In this document: positions 26,790 through 35,401 of the stretch, in pieces | Layout: each line of letters opens with the position of its first letter | Numbering within the stretch: position 1 is the stretch's first letter | From: Chitinophagaceae bacterium | GTDB lineage: Bacteria; Bacteroidota; Bacteroidia; Chitinophagales; Chitinophagaceae | DNA length: 64,000 nt | Direction of reading: 5' to 3' | Assembly (NCBI GenBank): GCA_016719165.1 | Contig: JADKAJ010000003.1 | Span: forward strand, 1 to 64,000 | Notes under the pieces: generated by a model | The model's input: only the letters and a program-made list of their open reading frames with translations | Told to the model about the DNA's origin: nothing | Databases searched by the model: none | Translations under genes and position numbers: made by a program

Positions 26790-27785
26790 ATGAGTAAAAA
26801 CGTTTTATTACTGGGCGGTGCCGGATTTATTGGTTTCAATATTGCCAGGTACCTGGCAGAAAACCGGGACTACAAACTAACTATTGCTGACAATTTTGCA
26901 AGAGGAAAGCAAGATGATTATTTTACGGAACTGGTTAATAAGCATAACATAAGAGTTGTAGCCGGTGATTTTACCGACCCAGTTACTTTCAATCAGCTGG
27001 ATGAAGCCTATGACCAGGTTTATATGCTGGCTTCTGTTGTAGGGGTGGATAATGCAAATTCTATTCCGCATGAGATCATCCGTATCAACACAGCTTTGAT
27101 CTTTAATACATTGGAATGGGTACGTCGTTCTAAAGTTGGTAAAGTATTGTTCACATCCACCAGTGAATGTTACGCAGGAACGATTGAAGCATTTGGATAT
27201 GTTACACCTACACCGGAAGAAGTTCCCTTATGTATACAGGATATCGGGCATCCAAGGTTTACCTATGCGGTTACCAAAATGCTGGGTGAATCAGGTTTTC
27301 TCAACTACGCAAGGATACTGGGTTTTGAAACAACAATAGTTCGCTATCATAATGTGTACGGCCCGAGAATGGGGTTCAAACATGTTATTCCACACCTGGT
27401 GGTTCGTTATCGAAAAGGTGAGGAGCCATTCAAAGTGTATGGTCATGACCAGACAAGAGCTTTTTGCTATATCACCGATGCGGTTGAAGGCACTGTGCTT
27501 GCCATGGAGCAGCCCAATACAAATGGGGAGATCTATCATATCGGTACGCAGGATGAAATTACAATTGGCGAATTGATTCATTATGCCGGGGAATTGATGA
27601 ATTTTAAGGGTACTTATGAGAATGCACCAACCTATCCTGGTTCGGTATCCAGGCGTTGTCCTGATATTACAAAGGCGAGGACTCAATTGGGTTTTGAACC
27701 TAAAGTGATGTGGAAAGAGGGATTAAAAAATACAGTAGAGTGGTATAATCAATATCTTGAATCCGGAAAATTAGTTTATGAGTAA
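26790..27785 (+). CDS. NAD-dependent epimerase/dehydratase (extended SDR)
   Basis: ATG 26790 (MSKNVLLLGGAGFIGFN) gives 331 residues; an upstream extension into the repeat block is rejected. The SDR elements are LGGAGFIGFNIARYL, the NAD-specific Asp in IADNFARG, the catalytic Ser in FTSTSECYAG, and YAVTKMLGES (YxxxK). VRYHNVYGPRMGFKHVIP and QTRAFCYITD are contacts for the nucleotide sugar. Similar proteins are annotated as UDP-glucose or GDP-mannose epimerase-like. It overlaps the following aminotransferase by 8 nt, so its product may be the keto-sugar used there. Confidence 0.83.
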   Translation: MSKNVLLLGGAGFIGFNIARYLAENRDYKLTIADNFARGKQDDYFTELVNKHNIRVVAGDFTDPVTFNQLDEAYDQVYMLASVVGVDNANSIPHEIIRINTALIFNTLEWVRRSKVGKVLFTSTSECYAGTIEAFGYVTPTPEEVPLCIQDIGHPRFTYAVTKMLGESGFLNYARILGFETTIVRYHNVYGPRMGFKHVIPHLVVRYRKGEEPFKVYGHDQTRAFCYITDAVEGTVLAMEQPNTNGEIYHIGTQDEITIGELIHYAGELMNFKGTYENAPTYPGSVSRRCPDITKARTQLGFEPKVMWKEGLKNTVEWYNQYLESGKLVYE

Positions 27786-28926
27786 TAACAGGTTTATTCC
27801 GCTCAGTGTTCCCAATATTGCGGGAAATGAATGGAAGTATGTGAAAGATTGTTTGGATACCGGCTGGATTTCATCTGTTGGTTCTTATGTTACACAGTTT
27901 GAAGAAATGGTTGCTGGATTTGCCGGCGCTAAATATGGTGTGGCGGCTGTCAATGGAACGGCAGCATTACATATTTCTTTATTGCTTAGTGGTGTAAAAA
28001 GGGATGACTATGTTATTCTGCCTAACCTCACTTTTGTAGCTTCAGCCAATTCCATAAAATATCTTGGGGCAGAACCTTTGCTGATTGATGCAGACCCGGA
28101 CTTATGGCAAATGGATCTTGATTTGCTGGAAGAATTTCTGGAGAATGAAACGGATGAAAAGAACGGTGAACTTTTCTATATTAAAGATGGCCGGAGGATA
28201 GGTGCCATTATGCCGGTGCATATTCTCGGTAATATGTGTGATATGGACAGGTTTCTTGCCATAGTCAAAAAATATCCGTTGCCAATTGTGGAAGATTCAA
28301 CGGAAGCATTGGGTACCACTTATAAAGGAAAGAGTGCCGGTACATTCAGCCCCCTGGCCTGTTTTAGTTTTAACGGTAATAAAATTATATCTACCGGTGG
28401 CGGGGGTGTCATAGTTACTGATGATGAAGCATTGGCAAAACATGCCAAACACCTGACCACTACTGCGAAGGCAAGTCCTGATGAATATTATCATGATGAA
28501 GTGGGGTATAATTACCGGTTGGTAAATGTATTGGCAGCCATAGGTGTAGGGCAAATGGAATTGCTTCCATCATTTATAAAGCGCAAAAAAGAGTGTGTGG
28601 CTTTTTATAAAAGGGAATTGGCCGGTGTAGGTGATATTCGTTTCCAGAAAGAGTTGCCTGCAGTGGAGACCAATGGGTGGTTATTTACCATTCAGACAGA
28701 TAAACAGAAGCAATTGCTGGATCACCTGAATGCGAATAAGATACTAAGCCGCCGTTTCTGGATGCCGATGAATAAACTGCCGATGTACAGGGATTGTGTA
28801 TATGTACAGAAAAAAGACACCTCAGATTATATTTATAATACCTGCCTGAGTATACCCAGTTCCACCAGTATTACGGATGATGAACTGGCCATTGTCATCC
28901 GGGAAATTAAAGCAGCCATCGGATAA
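27778..28926 (+). CDS. DegT-family aminotransferase (LegC/PglE-like)
   Basis: This 382-residue PLP enzyme has VNGTAALHISLLL (phosphate binding), IVEDSTEALGTTYKGK (Asp that contacts the pyridine ring) and the Schiff-base Lys K202 in SFNGNKIISTGGGG. The latter motif is shared with LegC and PglE, which make 4-amino sugars from UDP-4-keto-6-deoxy sugars. It is full length and intact. Next to a NeuD/PglD-like acyltransferase, a formyltransferase and a PglC-like sugar transferase, it suggests a UDP-linked 4-acylamino sugar as first residue of the repeat unit. Confidence 0.85.
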   Translation: MSNNRFIPLSVPNIAGNEWKYVKDCLDTGWISSVGSYVTQFEEMVAGFAGAKYGVAAVNGTAALHISLLLSGVKRDDYVILPNLTFVASANSIKYLGAEPLLIDADPDLWQMDLDLLEEFLENETDEKNGELFYIKDGRRIGAIMPVHILGNMCDMDRFLAIVKKYPLPIVEDSTEALGTTYKGKSAGTFSPLACFSFNGNKIISTGGGGVIVTDDEALAKHAKHLTTTAKASPDEYYHDEVGYNYRLVNVLAAIGVGQMELLPSFIKRKKECVAFYKRELAGVGDIRFQKELPAVETNGWLFTIQTDKQKQLLDHLNANKILSRRFWMPMNKLPMYRDCVYVQKKDTSDYIYNTCLSIPSSTSITDDELAIVIREIKAAIG

Positions 28927-28931
28927 AATTT

Positions 28932-29594
28932 ATGTATCAAATAATCAAACGTTTTTTCGACATCGTCTTTTCACTGGTAGCTATTGTCCTTCTGCTCCCT
29001 GTATTTATACCGGTTATCCTACTGTTGTTGCTTACCGGCGAACATGAAGTATTTTACAAGCAGGATAGGGTGGGATATAAAAACAGGATTTTCAAAATCT
29101 TAAAGTTTGCCACCATGCTGAAGAATAGTCCCAACATGGGCGATGGTGATATTACCAAACGGGGCGACCCAAGAATTACTAAGGTGGGAAAATTGTTGCG
29201 TCAAAGTAAACTGAACGAGTTGCCGCAGGTATTTAATATCTTTTTGGGCGATATGTCTTTTGTGGGACCAAGGCCATTGATGAAAGTTGGTTTTGACCGC
29301 TATTCTGATGAAATGAAGTCAAAAGTGTATAATGCACAACCCGGGCTAACCGGTATTGGCTCTATTGTGTTCAGGGATGAAGAACTGATCATCACCCAAA
29401 GCAATTTACCTCCTCATGAATGTTACCGGGATATAATTCTTCCCTATAAAGGGGCGCTGGAAGTTTGGTACAAGCAGCACCAGAACTTCTTCACCGACTT
29501 TATGATTTTGTTTCTGACAGCCTGGTATATTGTTTTCCCAAAAAGCAACATGGTGTATAAAGTTTTTCCCTCTTTGCCTAAAAGAAGTTTCTGA
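28932..29594 (+). CDS. Initiating sugar-phosphate transferase (bacterial sugar transferase, PglC/WcaJ type)
   Basis: This 220-residue protein has one N-terminal hydrophobic hairpin (FSLVAIVLLLPVFIPVILLLLL), then the catalytic domain: VFYKQDRVGYKNRIFKILKFATM, LRQSKLNELPQVFNIFLGDMSFVGPRP, and AQPGLTGIGSI. These are the defining motifs of monotopic phosphoglycosyl transferases, which load the first sugar phosphate onto undecaprenyl phosphate. It has an unusual C-terminal hydrophobic segment (FFTDFMILFLTAWYIVF) that may add another membrane contact. It lies at the end of the sugar-activation genes, as expected for the committed step. Confidence 0.9.
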   Translation: MYQIIKRFFDIVFSLVAIVLLLPVFIPVILLLLLTGEHEVFYKQDRVGYKNRIFKILKFATMLKNSPNMGDGDITKRGDPRITKVGKLLRQSKLNELPQVFNIFLGDMSFVGPRPLMKVGFDRYSDEMKSKVYNAQPGLTGIGSIVFRDEELIITQSNLPPHECYRDIILPYKGALEVWYKQHQNFFTDFMILFLTAWYIVFPKSNMVYKVFPSLPKRSF

Positions 29595-29643
29595 ACAGGT
29601 TTAATTTCATTGTAATTTCGGTAACAAAGCCTGCGTAATAATT

Positions 29644-30396
29644 ATGTTTAAACTGTTTTCAAAGTCAAAAAAAAATGAGTCGGCAGAAATAGCTGAATTC
29701 GGTCTCCTGAAAACAGATATGCACTCACACCTGATACCCGGAATTGATGATGGGGCTCCCGATATTGAGACCTCATTGAAGCTTATCGGAGGATTACATT
29801 CACTGGGCTATAAAAAAATCATTACCACTCCCCATATTATGTGGGATATGTATAAGAATACAAGAGAGATCATACTGGAAAGACTGGAGTGGTTAAGGAC
29901 AACGGTGAAAGAAGCAGAACTTGATATAGAGATTGATGCTGCTGCAGAGTATTTCCTGGATGATCATGTAGCAGGACTGCTGGCAAATAATGAGCCTTTA
30001 CTTACGGTGAGCGGTAATATGGTTTTAGTTGAGTTTTCGATGGCTTATCCTTCTCATAGCCTGAAGGGAATATTATTTGATATGCAGATGCAGGGCTATC
30101 AGCCAATCATCGCACACCCCGAGCGGTATATATACCTCGATCAGAACAAGGGCTTTTATGAAGAGCTAAAAGATATCGGGTGTCTGTTCCAGTTAAACAT
30201 ACTTTCATTGACGGGATATTATGGTAAATCGGTACAGGAACTGGCCCAGTACCTGATGAAAAAAGAATATTATGACCTGGTCGGAACGGATTTACATCAT
30301 TTCGGTCACCTGGAAGCTCTCAGTACAAGACCTGTCTTGGCTGCCCAGCTCAAGAAATTATTAGACAGCGGAAAGATTAAGAACTTTGAGCTTTGA
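29644..30396 (+). CDS. Tyrosine-protein phosphatase of the PHP family (CpsB/YwqE-like)
   Basis: This 250-residue protein carries the PHP metal-binding motifs TDMHSHLIPGIDDGAP near residues 23-38, TTPHIM, the acidic AAEYFLDD, IIAHPERY and GTDLHHFG. These match CpsB/Wzb-type phosphatases that dephosphorylate the bacterial tyrosine kinase controlling polysaccharide chain length. The partner kinase (Wzc/CapB) and export porin (Wza) are not in the window. It closes the polysaccharide region; the next gene starts after 78 nt. Confidence 0.87.
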   Translation: MFKLFSKSKKNESAEIAEFGLLKTDMHSHLIPGIDDGAPDIETSLKLIGGLHSLGYKKIITTPHIMWDMYKNTREIILERLEWLRTTVKEAELDIEIDAAAEYFLDDHVAGLLANNEPLLTVSGNMVLVEFSMAYPSHSLKGILFDMQMQGYQPIIAHPERYIYLDQNKGFYEELKDIGCLFQLNILSLTGYYGKSVQELAQYLMKKEYYDLVGTDLHHFGHLEALSTRPVLAAQLKKLLDSGKIKNFEL

Positions 30397-30474
30397 TGAC
30401 TGTATTTTCCTTTTTTGAATACTTTTTTAGAACAAACCTGAACTTTTTTCAGTGAGGGTTGTCTCTATTACGTC

Positions 30475-31353
30475 ATGAATGCCTTTACCATTAAAGATTT
30501 AGAGAATTTATCCGGGATCAAAGCTCATACAATACGTATTTGGGAGCAGCGGTATAATTTTCTAAAACCTCAGCGAACCGATACTAATATCCGTTACTAC
30601 AGTAGTGATGAATTAAAGACAGTATTGAATATAGCATTGTTAAATAAGTATGGGTTTAAGATTTCGCATATTGACAGGATGCAGCCTGAAGAAATTAAAG
30701 CAAAAATTTTATCATTAGGCGATGCAAAGGCAATACAGGAAAGGATAGTGAATGAGTTGGTGCAGGAAATGGTGGATCTAAATATTGAGAAACTGGAAAA
30801 AATACTGGCCAATTATATTTCCTTAAGGGGTATTGAGAAAACTGTAATACATATCATTTTCCCCTTCCTGGAGAAAATAGGTCTTCTCTGGGTAACGGGT
30901 CATATCAACCCTGCTCAGGAGCACCTAGTTACAAATGTTATACGACAAAAATTGATTGTTGCAATAGAAACAGCTATTACCCACCTGAAAGTGGACAAAA
31001 CTGTACTCCTTTTTCTACCGGAGGGGGAACATCACGAATTAGGCCTGCTTTTCATGTACTATATGCTTAAAAACAGGGGTATTCAAACAATTTACCTTGG
31101 GGCCAATGTTCCGGTTAAAGATGTTGCCTATGTGGCGAGACTTAAAAAACCAGATATCGTTTTTACACATCTTACCGCCACTTCTTCAAGCTTTAACTTT
31201 GAGAAATTTTTAAATGGTATCAATTCTCAATTTAATGATATACAAACAGTTATATCTGGCCAATTAACTCACTCCTATACTAAGAACATTCCAAACGGGA
31301 TTAAATTCAAAAAATCCCTCCAGGAAGTAATGGAGTACCTCACTTCGCTTTAA
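30475..31353 (+). CDS. carH: CarH-like MerR regulator with adenosylcobalamin photosensor domain
   Basis: This 292-residue protein has a MerR-type DNA-binding domain at residues 1-70 (HTIRIWEQRYNFLKPQR, IRYYSSDEL). A helical cap at about 85-165 contains W139-x9-E149-H150, the spacing that in CarH lies against the upper face of adenosylcobalamin. The Rossmann B12-binding domain at about 175-290 has E185-x-H187-x-x-G190, where His187 is the expected lower cobalt ligand. Known CarH proteins repress carotenoid genes in the dark as AdoCbl-bound tetramers and release DNA on illumination. The downstream sigma factor and crt genes fit that role. Direct light response here is inferred. Confidence 0.85.
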   Translation: MNAFTIKDLENLSGIKAHTIRIWEQRYNFLKPQRTDTNIRYYSSDELKTVLNIALLNKYGFKISHIDRMQPEEIKAKILSLGDAKAIQERIVNELVQEMVDLNIEKLEKILANYISLRGIEKTVIHIIFPFLEKIGLLWVTGHINPAQEHLVTNVIRQKLIVAIETAITHLKVDKTVLLFLPEGEHHELGLLFMYYMLKNRGIQTIYLGANVPVKDVAYVARLKKPDIVFTHLTATSSSFNFEKFLNGINSQFNDIQTVISGQLTHSYTKNIPNGIKFKKSLQEVMEYLTSL

Positions 31354-31388
31354 TAAAAATTCTACTGGTTAAGTAATTGATCCCTATT

Positions 31389-31418
31389 TGTTTAATATTT
31401 ATTGCAAAATATTAAACA
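31389..31418. promoter_or_regulatory. Perfect 12-bp inverted repeat, candidate CarH operator
   Basis: TGTTTAATATTT and AAATATTAAACA form a perfect inverted repeat with a 6-nt spacer, 36 nt after the carH-like stop. Further half-sites follow: TGTTTAAC at 31445-31452 and ATTAAACA near 31468-31475. The palindrome lies just upstream of the predicted -33 box, and one half-site overlaps the -7 box, a layout suited to repression. Confidence 0.6.
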
Positions 31419-31422
31419 TTTT

Positions 31423-31455
31423 TTTGCTTGTCTGACATAATTATGTTTAACTTTA
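31423..31455 (+). promoter_or_regulatory. Promoter for the sigma factor-carotenoid operon
   Basis: TTTG at 31423-31426 and TAACTTTA at 31448-31455 are 21 nt apart, matching TTTG-N17-23-TAnnTTTG with one mismatch. Transcription would start near 31462, about 20 nt before ATG 31482. Confidence 0.45.
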
Positions 31456-31481
31456 CACTTCAATCAATTAAACAAAAATTT

Positions 31482-31982
31482 ATGTCTAGCGTAGAATTCA
31501 ATCAAATGCTTCTCAGCAATGCAGATTTCCTGAAACCGTTTGCTGTAAACCTTACCAGGGATACTGAAGCGGCGAATGATTTGTACCAGGAAACCTTGTA
31601 CAAAGCCCTGGCAAACCAGGACAAGTACAATTCAGGTACTAATATCAAGGCATGGTTGTTTACTATCATGAGAAATATTTTTATTAATAATTATCGTAGA
31701 AAAGCTAAACAAAAAACCATTTTTGACAGCACTCCTAATGATTATCTTATTAATCAGAAACAGGCCACAGTTAGTAATGCTGCCGAAAGTGATATGCGGA
31801 TCAAGGAAATTAAAAATGCTATTCAGCAATTACCCGAAATATTTAAGACTCCCTTTTTGTTGTACTTTGATGGTTATAAGTACAATGAAATTGCGGATGT
31901 GCTTAATGAACCCCTGGGAACCATTAAAAGCAGGATCCACTTTGCAAGAAAATTATTAAAAGAACAAATCAGTCGCTTCTAA
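31482..31982 (+). CDS. ECF-family RNA polymerase sigma factor
   Basis: ATG 31482 (MSSVEFNQMLL) gives 166 residues. Earlier in-frame starts at 31428 and 31443 lie within the predicted promoter. Region 2 shows AANDLYQETLYKALANQDKY and AWLFTIMRNIFINNYRRK, and region 4 shows IQQLPEIFKTPFLLY, KYNEIADVLNEPLGTIKSRIHFARKLLK with the helix-turn-helix. It is followed 10 nt later by crtI. No anti-sigma factor gene is adjacent. Repressed by the CarH-like protein, it could amplify the light signal onto crt genes and other targets. Confidence 0.9.
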   Translation: MSSVEFNQMLLSNADFLKPFAVNLTRDTEAANDLYQETLYKALANQDKYNSGTNIKAWLFTIMRNIFINNYRRKAKQKTIFDSTPNDYLINQKQATVSNAAESDMRIKEIKNAIQQLPEIFKTPFLLYFDGYKYNEIADVLNEPLGTIKSRIHFARKLLKEQISRF

Positions 31983-31992
31983 AAAAAAGCTG

Positions 31993-33468
31993 GTGTCAGA
32001 TAAATCAGTTATTGTTATAGGTAGTGGTTTTGCCGGCTTGTCCGCAGCATCTTTCATGGCCTCAGCTGGCTGGAAAGTAACTGTTATTGAAAAGAATAGT
32101 ACACCCGGGGGTCGGGCAAGACAATTAAAAGAAGATGGCTTTACGTTCGACATGGGTCCCAGTTTCTATTGGATGCCTGATGTATTTGAAAGATACTTTG
32201 CCCAATTTGGAAAAAAGGTCTCTGATTATTATTCTTTGCACCGTTTAGATCCTTCTTATCGGATTTACTGGAATGATGGCTATACCGATATGCCGGCCGA
32301 TCTTTCTGAACTCAAAAAAGTTTTTGAATCAATAGAACCCGGTAGCGCTGAAAAATTAGAAAAATATCTCGAAGGAGCTGCCTATAAGTATGAGGTCGGT
32401 GTAAATAAGCTGGTCTATAAACCCAGCCGTTCTTTAACTGAGTTCATGGACTGGCAAACGATCAGTGGTGTATTCAAACTGGAAGTGTTTACTTCTATCA
32501 AGAAACATATTGAGAAATATTTTAAACATCCGAAGCTCCGGCAGATGATGGAATTCCCTGTTTTATTTCTGGGTGCTTTGCCGGAAGATACACCGGCCCT
32601 GTACAGCCTGATGAATTATGCAGATATCAAAGGAGGCACCTGGTATCCGAAAGGTGGTATGTATGCCATCGTGGAGGGTATGTATCAACTGGCTATGGAG
32701 TTGGGAGTGACTTTTCATTTTGATGAAAGTGTGCAAGAAATAACTATTGATGATAGTATTGCGAAAAAAGTGGTTACTGATAAAAATTCGTATGAAGCAG
32801 ATGCTGTTATCAGCGGTGCTGATTATCATTTTACTGAAAAGAACCTGCTCGCAGCGCAATACCGCAGTTACTCCGATCAATATTGGGACAAAAAGGTGAT
32901 GGCGCCTTCCTGTCTGTTGTATTATGTAGGGTTGAATAAAAAGCTCAAACAGCCAATTCATCATTCCTTATTCTTTGATGTGCCTTTTGAGCAGCATGGG
33001 GAAGAGATTTATAAAAATCCTAAATGGCCGGCCGAACCCTTGTTTTATGTTAGTGTTTCCTCGCTTACAGATGATTCAGTAGCTCCAGAAGGACATGAAA
33101 ATATTGTTTTTTTAATACCCGTTGCTTCCGGTTTGGAAAATGATACTGAGGAGCTTAGAGAAAAATATTTCCAGGTAATAGCCAGGAGAATGGAAAAACA
33201 TATTGGTGAGTCCATACTTGATTCAGTCGTTTATAAGAAAACCTATTCAGTGAGTGATTTTGTAACGGATTACAATTCATTTCGCGGTAATGCGTATGGA
33301 TTGGCGAATACGCTGCTGCAAACAGCTATTTTCCGCCCGTCATGCCAAAGTAAAAAAGTGAAAAATTTATTTTATACCGGGCAATTAACTGTTCCGGGAC
33401 CAGGTGTTCCTCCTTCGTTGATAAGTGGTGAGGTAGTGGCTAAACAAGTTATCAAAGCTTTCAAATAA
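31993..33468 (+). CDS. crtI: Phytoene desaturase
   Basis: The GTG start at 31993 gives 491 residues, the usual CrtI length. The N-terminal FAD motif is VIVIGSGFAGLSAASFMASAG followed by VIEKNSTPGGRARQ, then FTFDMGPSFYWMPDVF. The C-terminal FAD contact and bacterial-type phytoene dehydrogenase signature is FYTGQLTVPGPGVPPSLISG. The enzyme introduces four double bonds into phytoene to make lycopene at the membrane. It lies between the sigma factor and crtB in one transcription unit. Confidence 0.93.
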   Translation: MSDKSVIVIGSGFAGLSAASFMASAGWKVTVIEKNSTPGGRARQLKEDGFTFDMGPSFYWMPDVFERYFAQFGKKVSDYYSLHRLDPSYRIYWNDGYTDMPADLSELKKVFESIEPGSAEKLEKYLEGAAYKYEVGVNKLVYKPSRSLTEFMDWQTISGVFKLEVFTSIKKHIEKYFKHPKLRQMMEFPVLFLGALPEDTPALYSLMNYADIKGGTWYPKGGMYAIVEGMYQLAMELGVTFHFDESVQEITIDDSIAKKVVTDKNSYEADAVISGADYHFTEKNLLAAQYRSYSDQYWDKKVMAPSCLLYYVGLNKKLKQPIHHSLFFDVPFEQHGEEIYKNPKWPAEPLFYVSVSSLTDDSVAPEGHENIVFLIPVASGLENDTEELREKYFQVIARRMEKHIGESILDSVVYKKTYSVSDFVTDYNSFRGNAYGLANTLLQTAIFRPSCQSKKVKNLFYTGQLTVPGPGVPPSLISGEVVAKQVIKAFK

Positions 33469-33484
33469 TTACTTACATTGAATC

Positions 33485-34321
33485 ATGGTTCAACTGTTTC
33501 ATACCACAAGTGAAAATTGCAGCCGCATTATAACGGAGAATTACAGTACCTCATTTTCTTCGGCTATACGTATGCTGCATAAGGATTTGCGTACACCTAT
33601 CTTTAACATTTATGGATTTGTACGCTTTGCAGATGAAATTGTAGATACATTTCATGACTATGACAAAGCAGCTCTCCTGGAGCAGTTTAAAAAGGAAACT
33701 TATGATGCTATCCAGAGGGGAATCAGTTTGAATCCTGCTCTCAATAGCTTTCAGCGTACGGTGAATGAATACAATATTGACCTGAAACTGGTCGATGCAT
33801 TTTTTCATAGTATGGAAATGGACCTGAGTAAGCAGGTATATGATTGCGAAGGATACAAAGAATACATATATGGTTCTGCAGAGGTGGTTGGCCTGATGTG
33901 TTTGTATGTTTTTTGTGAAGGAGAGAAGAGCCTGTATAATAAATTAGAATTTTCTGCAAAAGCACTGGGAGCTGCATTTCAAAAAGTTAATTTTTTAAGG
34001 GATATAAAAGCGGATTATAACGGGTTGTCAAGGATTTATTTTCCCGGTTGCGACTTTGCTAATTTTTCAGAAAGTGAAAAAAAAGCTATAGAACAGGATA
34101 TTCAGAATGATTTTGAAGCTGCTTATGAGGGGATAAAAATGTTACCGCTGAAAGCAAGGTTCGGGGTCTATGTTGCCTATAAATATTATTTGTCTTTATT
34201 TAAGAAAATAAAAAAATTGGAACCTGAACGGGTTTTAGATACCAGAATACGAATTCCTAATTACCTGAAAGCCATGATAGTTTTAAGGGCAGGGGTAAAA
34301 AACCAATTGAGGCTGATTTGA
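33485..34321 (+). CDS. crtB: Phytoene synthase
   Basis: This 278-residue protein is a head-to-head prenyl synthase. The two Mg-binding Asp-rich motifs are FADEIVDTF (about residue 53-61) and FLRDIKADYNGL (about residue 165-176), and YCEGYKEYIYGSAEVVGLM-like residues line the second helix (seen as CEGYKEYIYGSAEVVG). It condenses two geranylgeranyl diphosphates to phytoene, the first committed step. The gap to crtI is 16 nt and to idi 1 nt. Confidence 0.92.
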   Translation: MVQLFHTTSENCSRIITENYSTSFSSAIRMLHKDLRTPIFNIYGFVRFADEIVDTFHDYDKAALLEQFKKETYDAIQRGISLNPALNSFQRTVNEYNIDLKLVDAFFHSMEMDLSKQVYDCEGYKEYIYGSAEVVGLMCLYVFCEGEKSLYNKLEFSAKALGAAFQKVNFLRDIKADYNGLSRIYFPGCDFANFSESEKKAIEQDIQNDFEAAYEGIKMLPLKARFGVYVAYKYYLSLFKKIKKLEPERVLDTRIRIPNYLKAMIVLRAGVKNQLRLI

Positions 34322-34322
34322 T

Positions 34323-34862
34323 ATGGATCTTACACAGGTTATATTGGTAGACCAGCAGGATAATCCCACCGGTAGTTGTGAAAAATTAGAAGCCCACCAG
34401 AAAGGGTTACTCCACAGGGCATTCAGCGTTTTTATATTCAATAAGAAAGGGGAGATGTTATTGCAGCAACGGGCAGTTAATAAGTACCACAGCGGTGGAT
34501 TGTGGACCAATGCCTGTTGTAGTCATCCTGCTGAAGGAGAGGATACTATTGCAGCGGCACATAGAAGGCTACTGGAGGAAATGGGGTTTGACACACCAGT
34601 GGAAAAAGTATTTGATTTTGTTTACAAAGCTGATTTTGATAACGGGCTCACGGAGTATGAGTTTGACCATGTTTTTGTGGGCGAATACAGCGGCGCAATT
34701 AATTTTAATAAGGAAGAAGTGATGGATTATTGTTATAAAACCGTTCAGGCAATAGGTCTTTCACTACAATCGCATCCTCAAAAATATACGGCCTGGTTTC
34801 ACCTGGCCTTTCCCAAAATTGAAAATTGGTGGAAAAAGCATTTTAATCACCAAACGACGTAA
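34323..34862 (+). CDS. idi: Isopentenyl-diphosphate delta-isomerase, type 1
   Basis: This 179-residue Nudix-fold enzyme has KGLLHRAFSVFIFN, LLQQRAVNKYHSGGLWTNACCSHP with the catalytic Cys in the TNxCCSHP motif, RRLLEEMGF (Nudix-like Glu pair) and EYEFDHVFVGEY with the second catalytic Glu. It interconverts IPP and DMAPP to supply GGPP for carotenoids. Location in the crt operon suggests precursor supply is induced together with the pathway. Confidence 0.93.
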   Translation: MDLTQVILVDQQDNPTGSCEKLEAHQKGLLHRAFSVFIFNKKGEMLLQQRAVNKYHSGGLWTNACCSHPAEGEDTIAAAHRRLLEEMGFDTPVEKVFDFVYKADFDNGLTEYEFDHVFVGEYSGAINFNKEEVMDYCYKTVQAIGLSLQSHPQKYTAWFHLAFPKIENWWKKHFNHQTT

Positions 34863-34868
34863 AAAAAT

Positions 34869-34876
34869 TAATTTTG
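34869..34876 (+). promoter_or_regulatory. Possible internal promoter -7 box TAATTTTG
   Basis: TAATTTTG matches TAnnTTTG exactly, 7 nt before ATG 34884 in the short idi-crtZ gap. No -33 element is evident, so this is tentative; a transcript from it would be nearly leaderless. Confidence 0.3.
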
Positions 34877-34883
34877 TAATCAC

Positions 34884-35393
34884 ATGGATATACTATTATA
34901 CATTCTCGTATTACTCGGAACCTTTATTGTAATGGAAGGAGTTACCTGGTGCACACATAAGTTTGTAATGCATGGATTCTTATGGTATTTGCATAAAGAT
35001 CATCACAAAGTACAACCCGGGATCTTTGAGAAAAATGATGCTTTCTCTATAATTTTTGCAGTTCCCAGTATACTCCTGATTTATTTTGGTACTTATGATG
35101 ATGTATGGTGGCAGCAGGCTATAGGTTTTGGTATTATGGCTTATGGGTTTGCTTATTTCATGGTACATGATGTGATCATACATCAGCGCTTTAAATGGTT
35201 CACCAAAAGTAAAAGCACCTATGTCAGGGCCATCAGATGGGCGCATAAAATGCATCATAAGCATATTGATAAACATGATGGTGAAAGTTTCGGGTTCCTC
35301 TTTGTAAATAAAAAATACTGGGATAAAGTCCGTCGTGACGATAAATTAATGGCCGGTAGTAAGAAAGTGGAATATGCCCCGGAAGCAGAGTAA
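34884..35393 (+). CDS. crtZ: Beta-carotene hydroxylase, CrtZ type
   Basis: This 169-residue integral membrane di-iron enzyme of the fatty acid hydroxylase superfamily has four His clusters: HKFVMHG and HKDHHK near the N-terminus, HDVIIHQRF in the middle and HKMHHKHID near the C-terminus. There are about four hydrophobic segments. CrtZ adds 3- and 3'-hydroxyls to beta-carotene to yield zeaxanthin. No crtW ketolase is present in this cluster, so zeaxanthin is the predicted end product. Confidence 0.9.
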   Translation: MDILLYILVLLGTFIVMEGVTWCTHKFVMHGFLWYLHKDHHKVQPGIFEKNDAFSIIFAVPSILLIYFGTYDDVWWQQAIGFGIMAYGFAYFMVHDVIIHQRFKWFTKSKSTYVRAIRWAHKMHHKHIDKHDGESFGFLFVNKKYWDKVRRDDKLMAGSKKVEYAPEAE

Positions 35394-35401
35394 TTACATG
35401 A

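Noticed and set aside
31428..31481. Earlier starts for the ECF sigma factor
   Set aside because: They overlap the predicted -33 and -7 boxes and add residues with no region 2 similarity.
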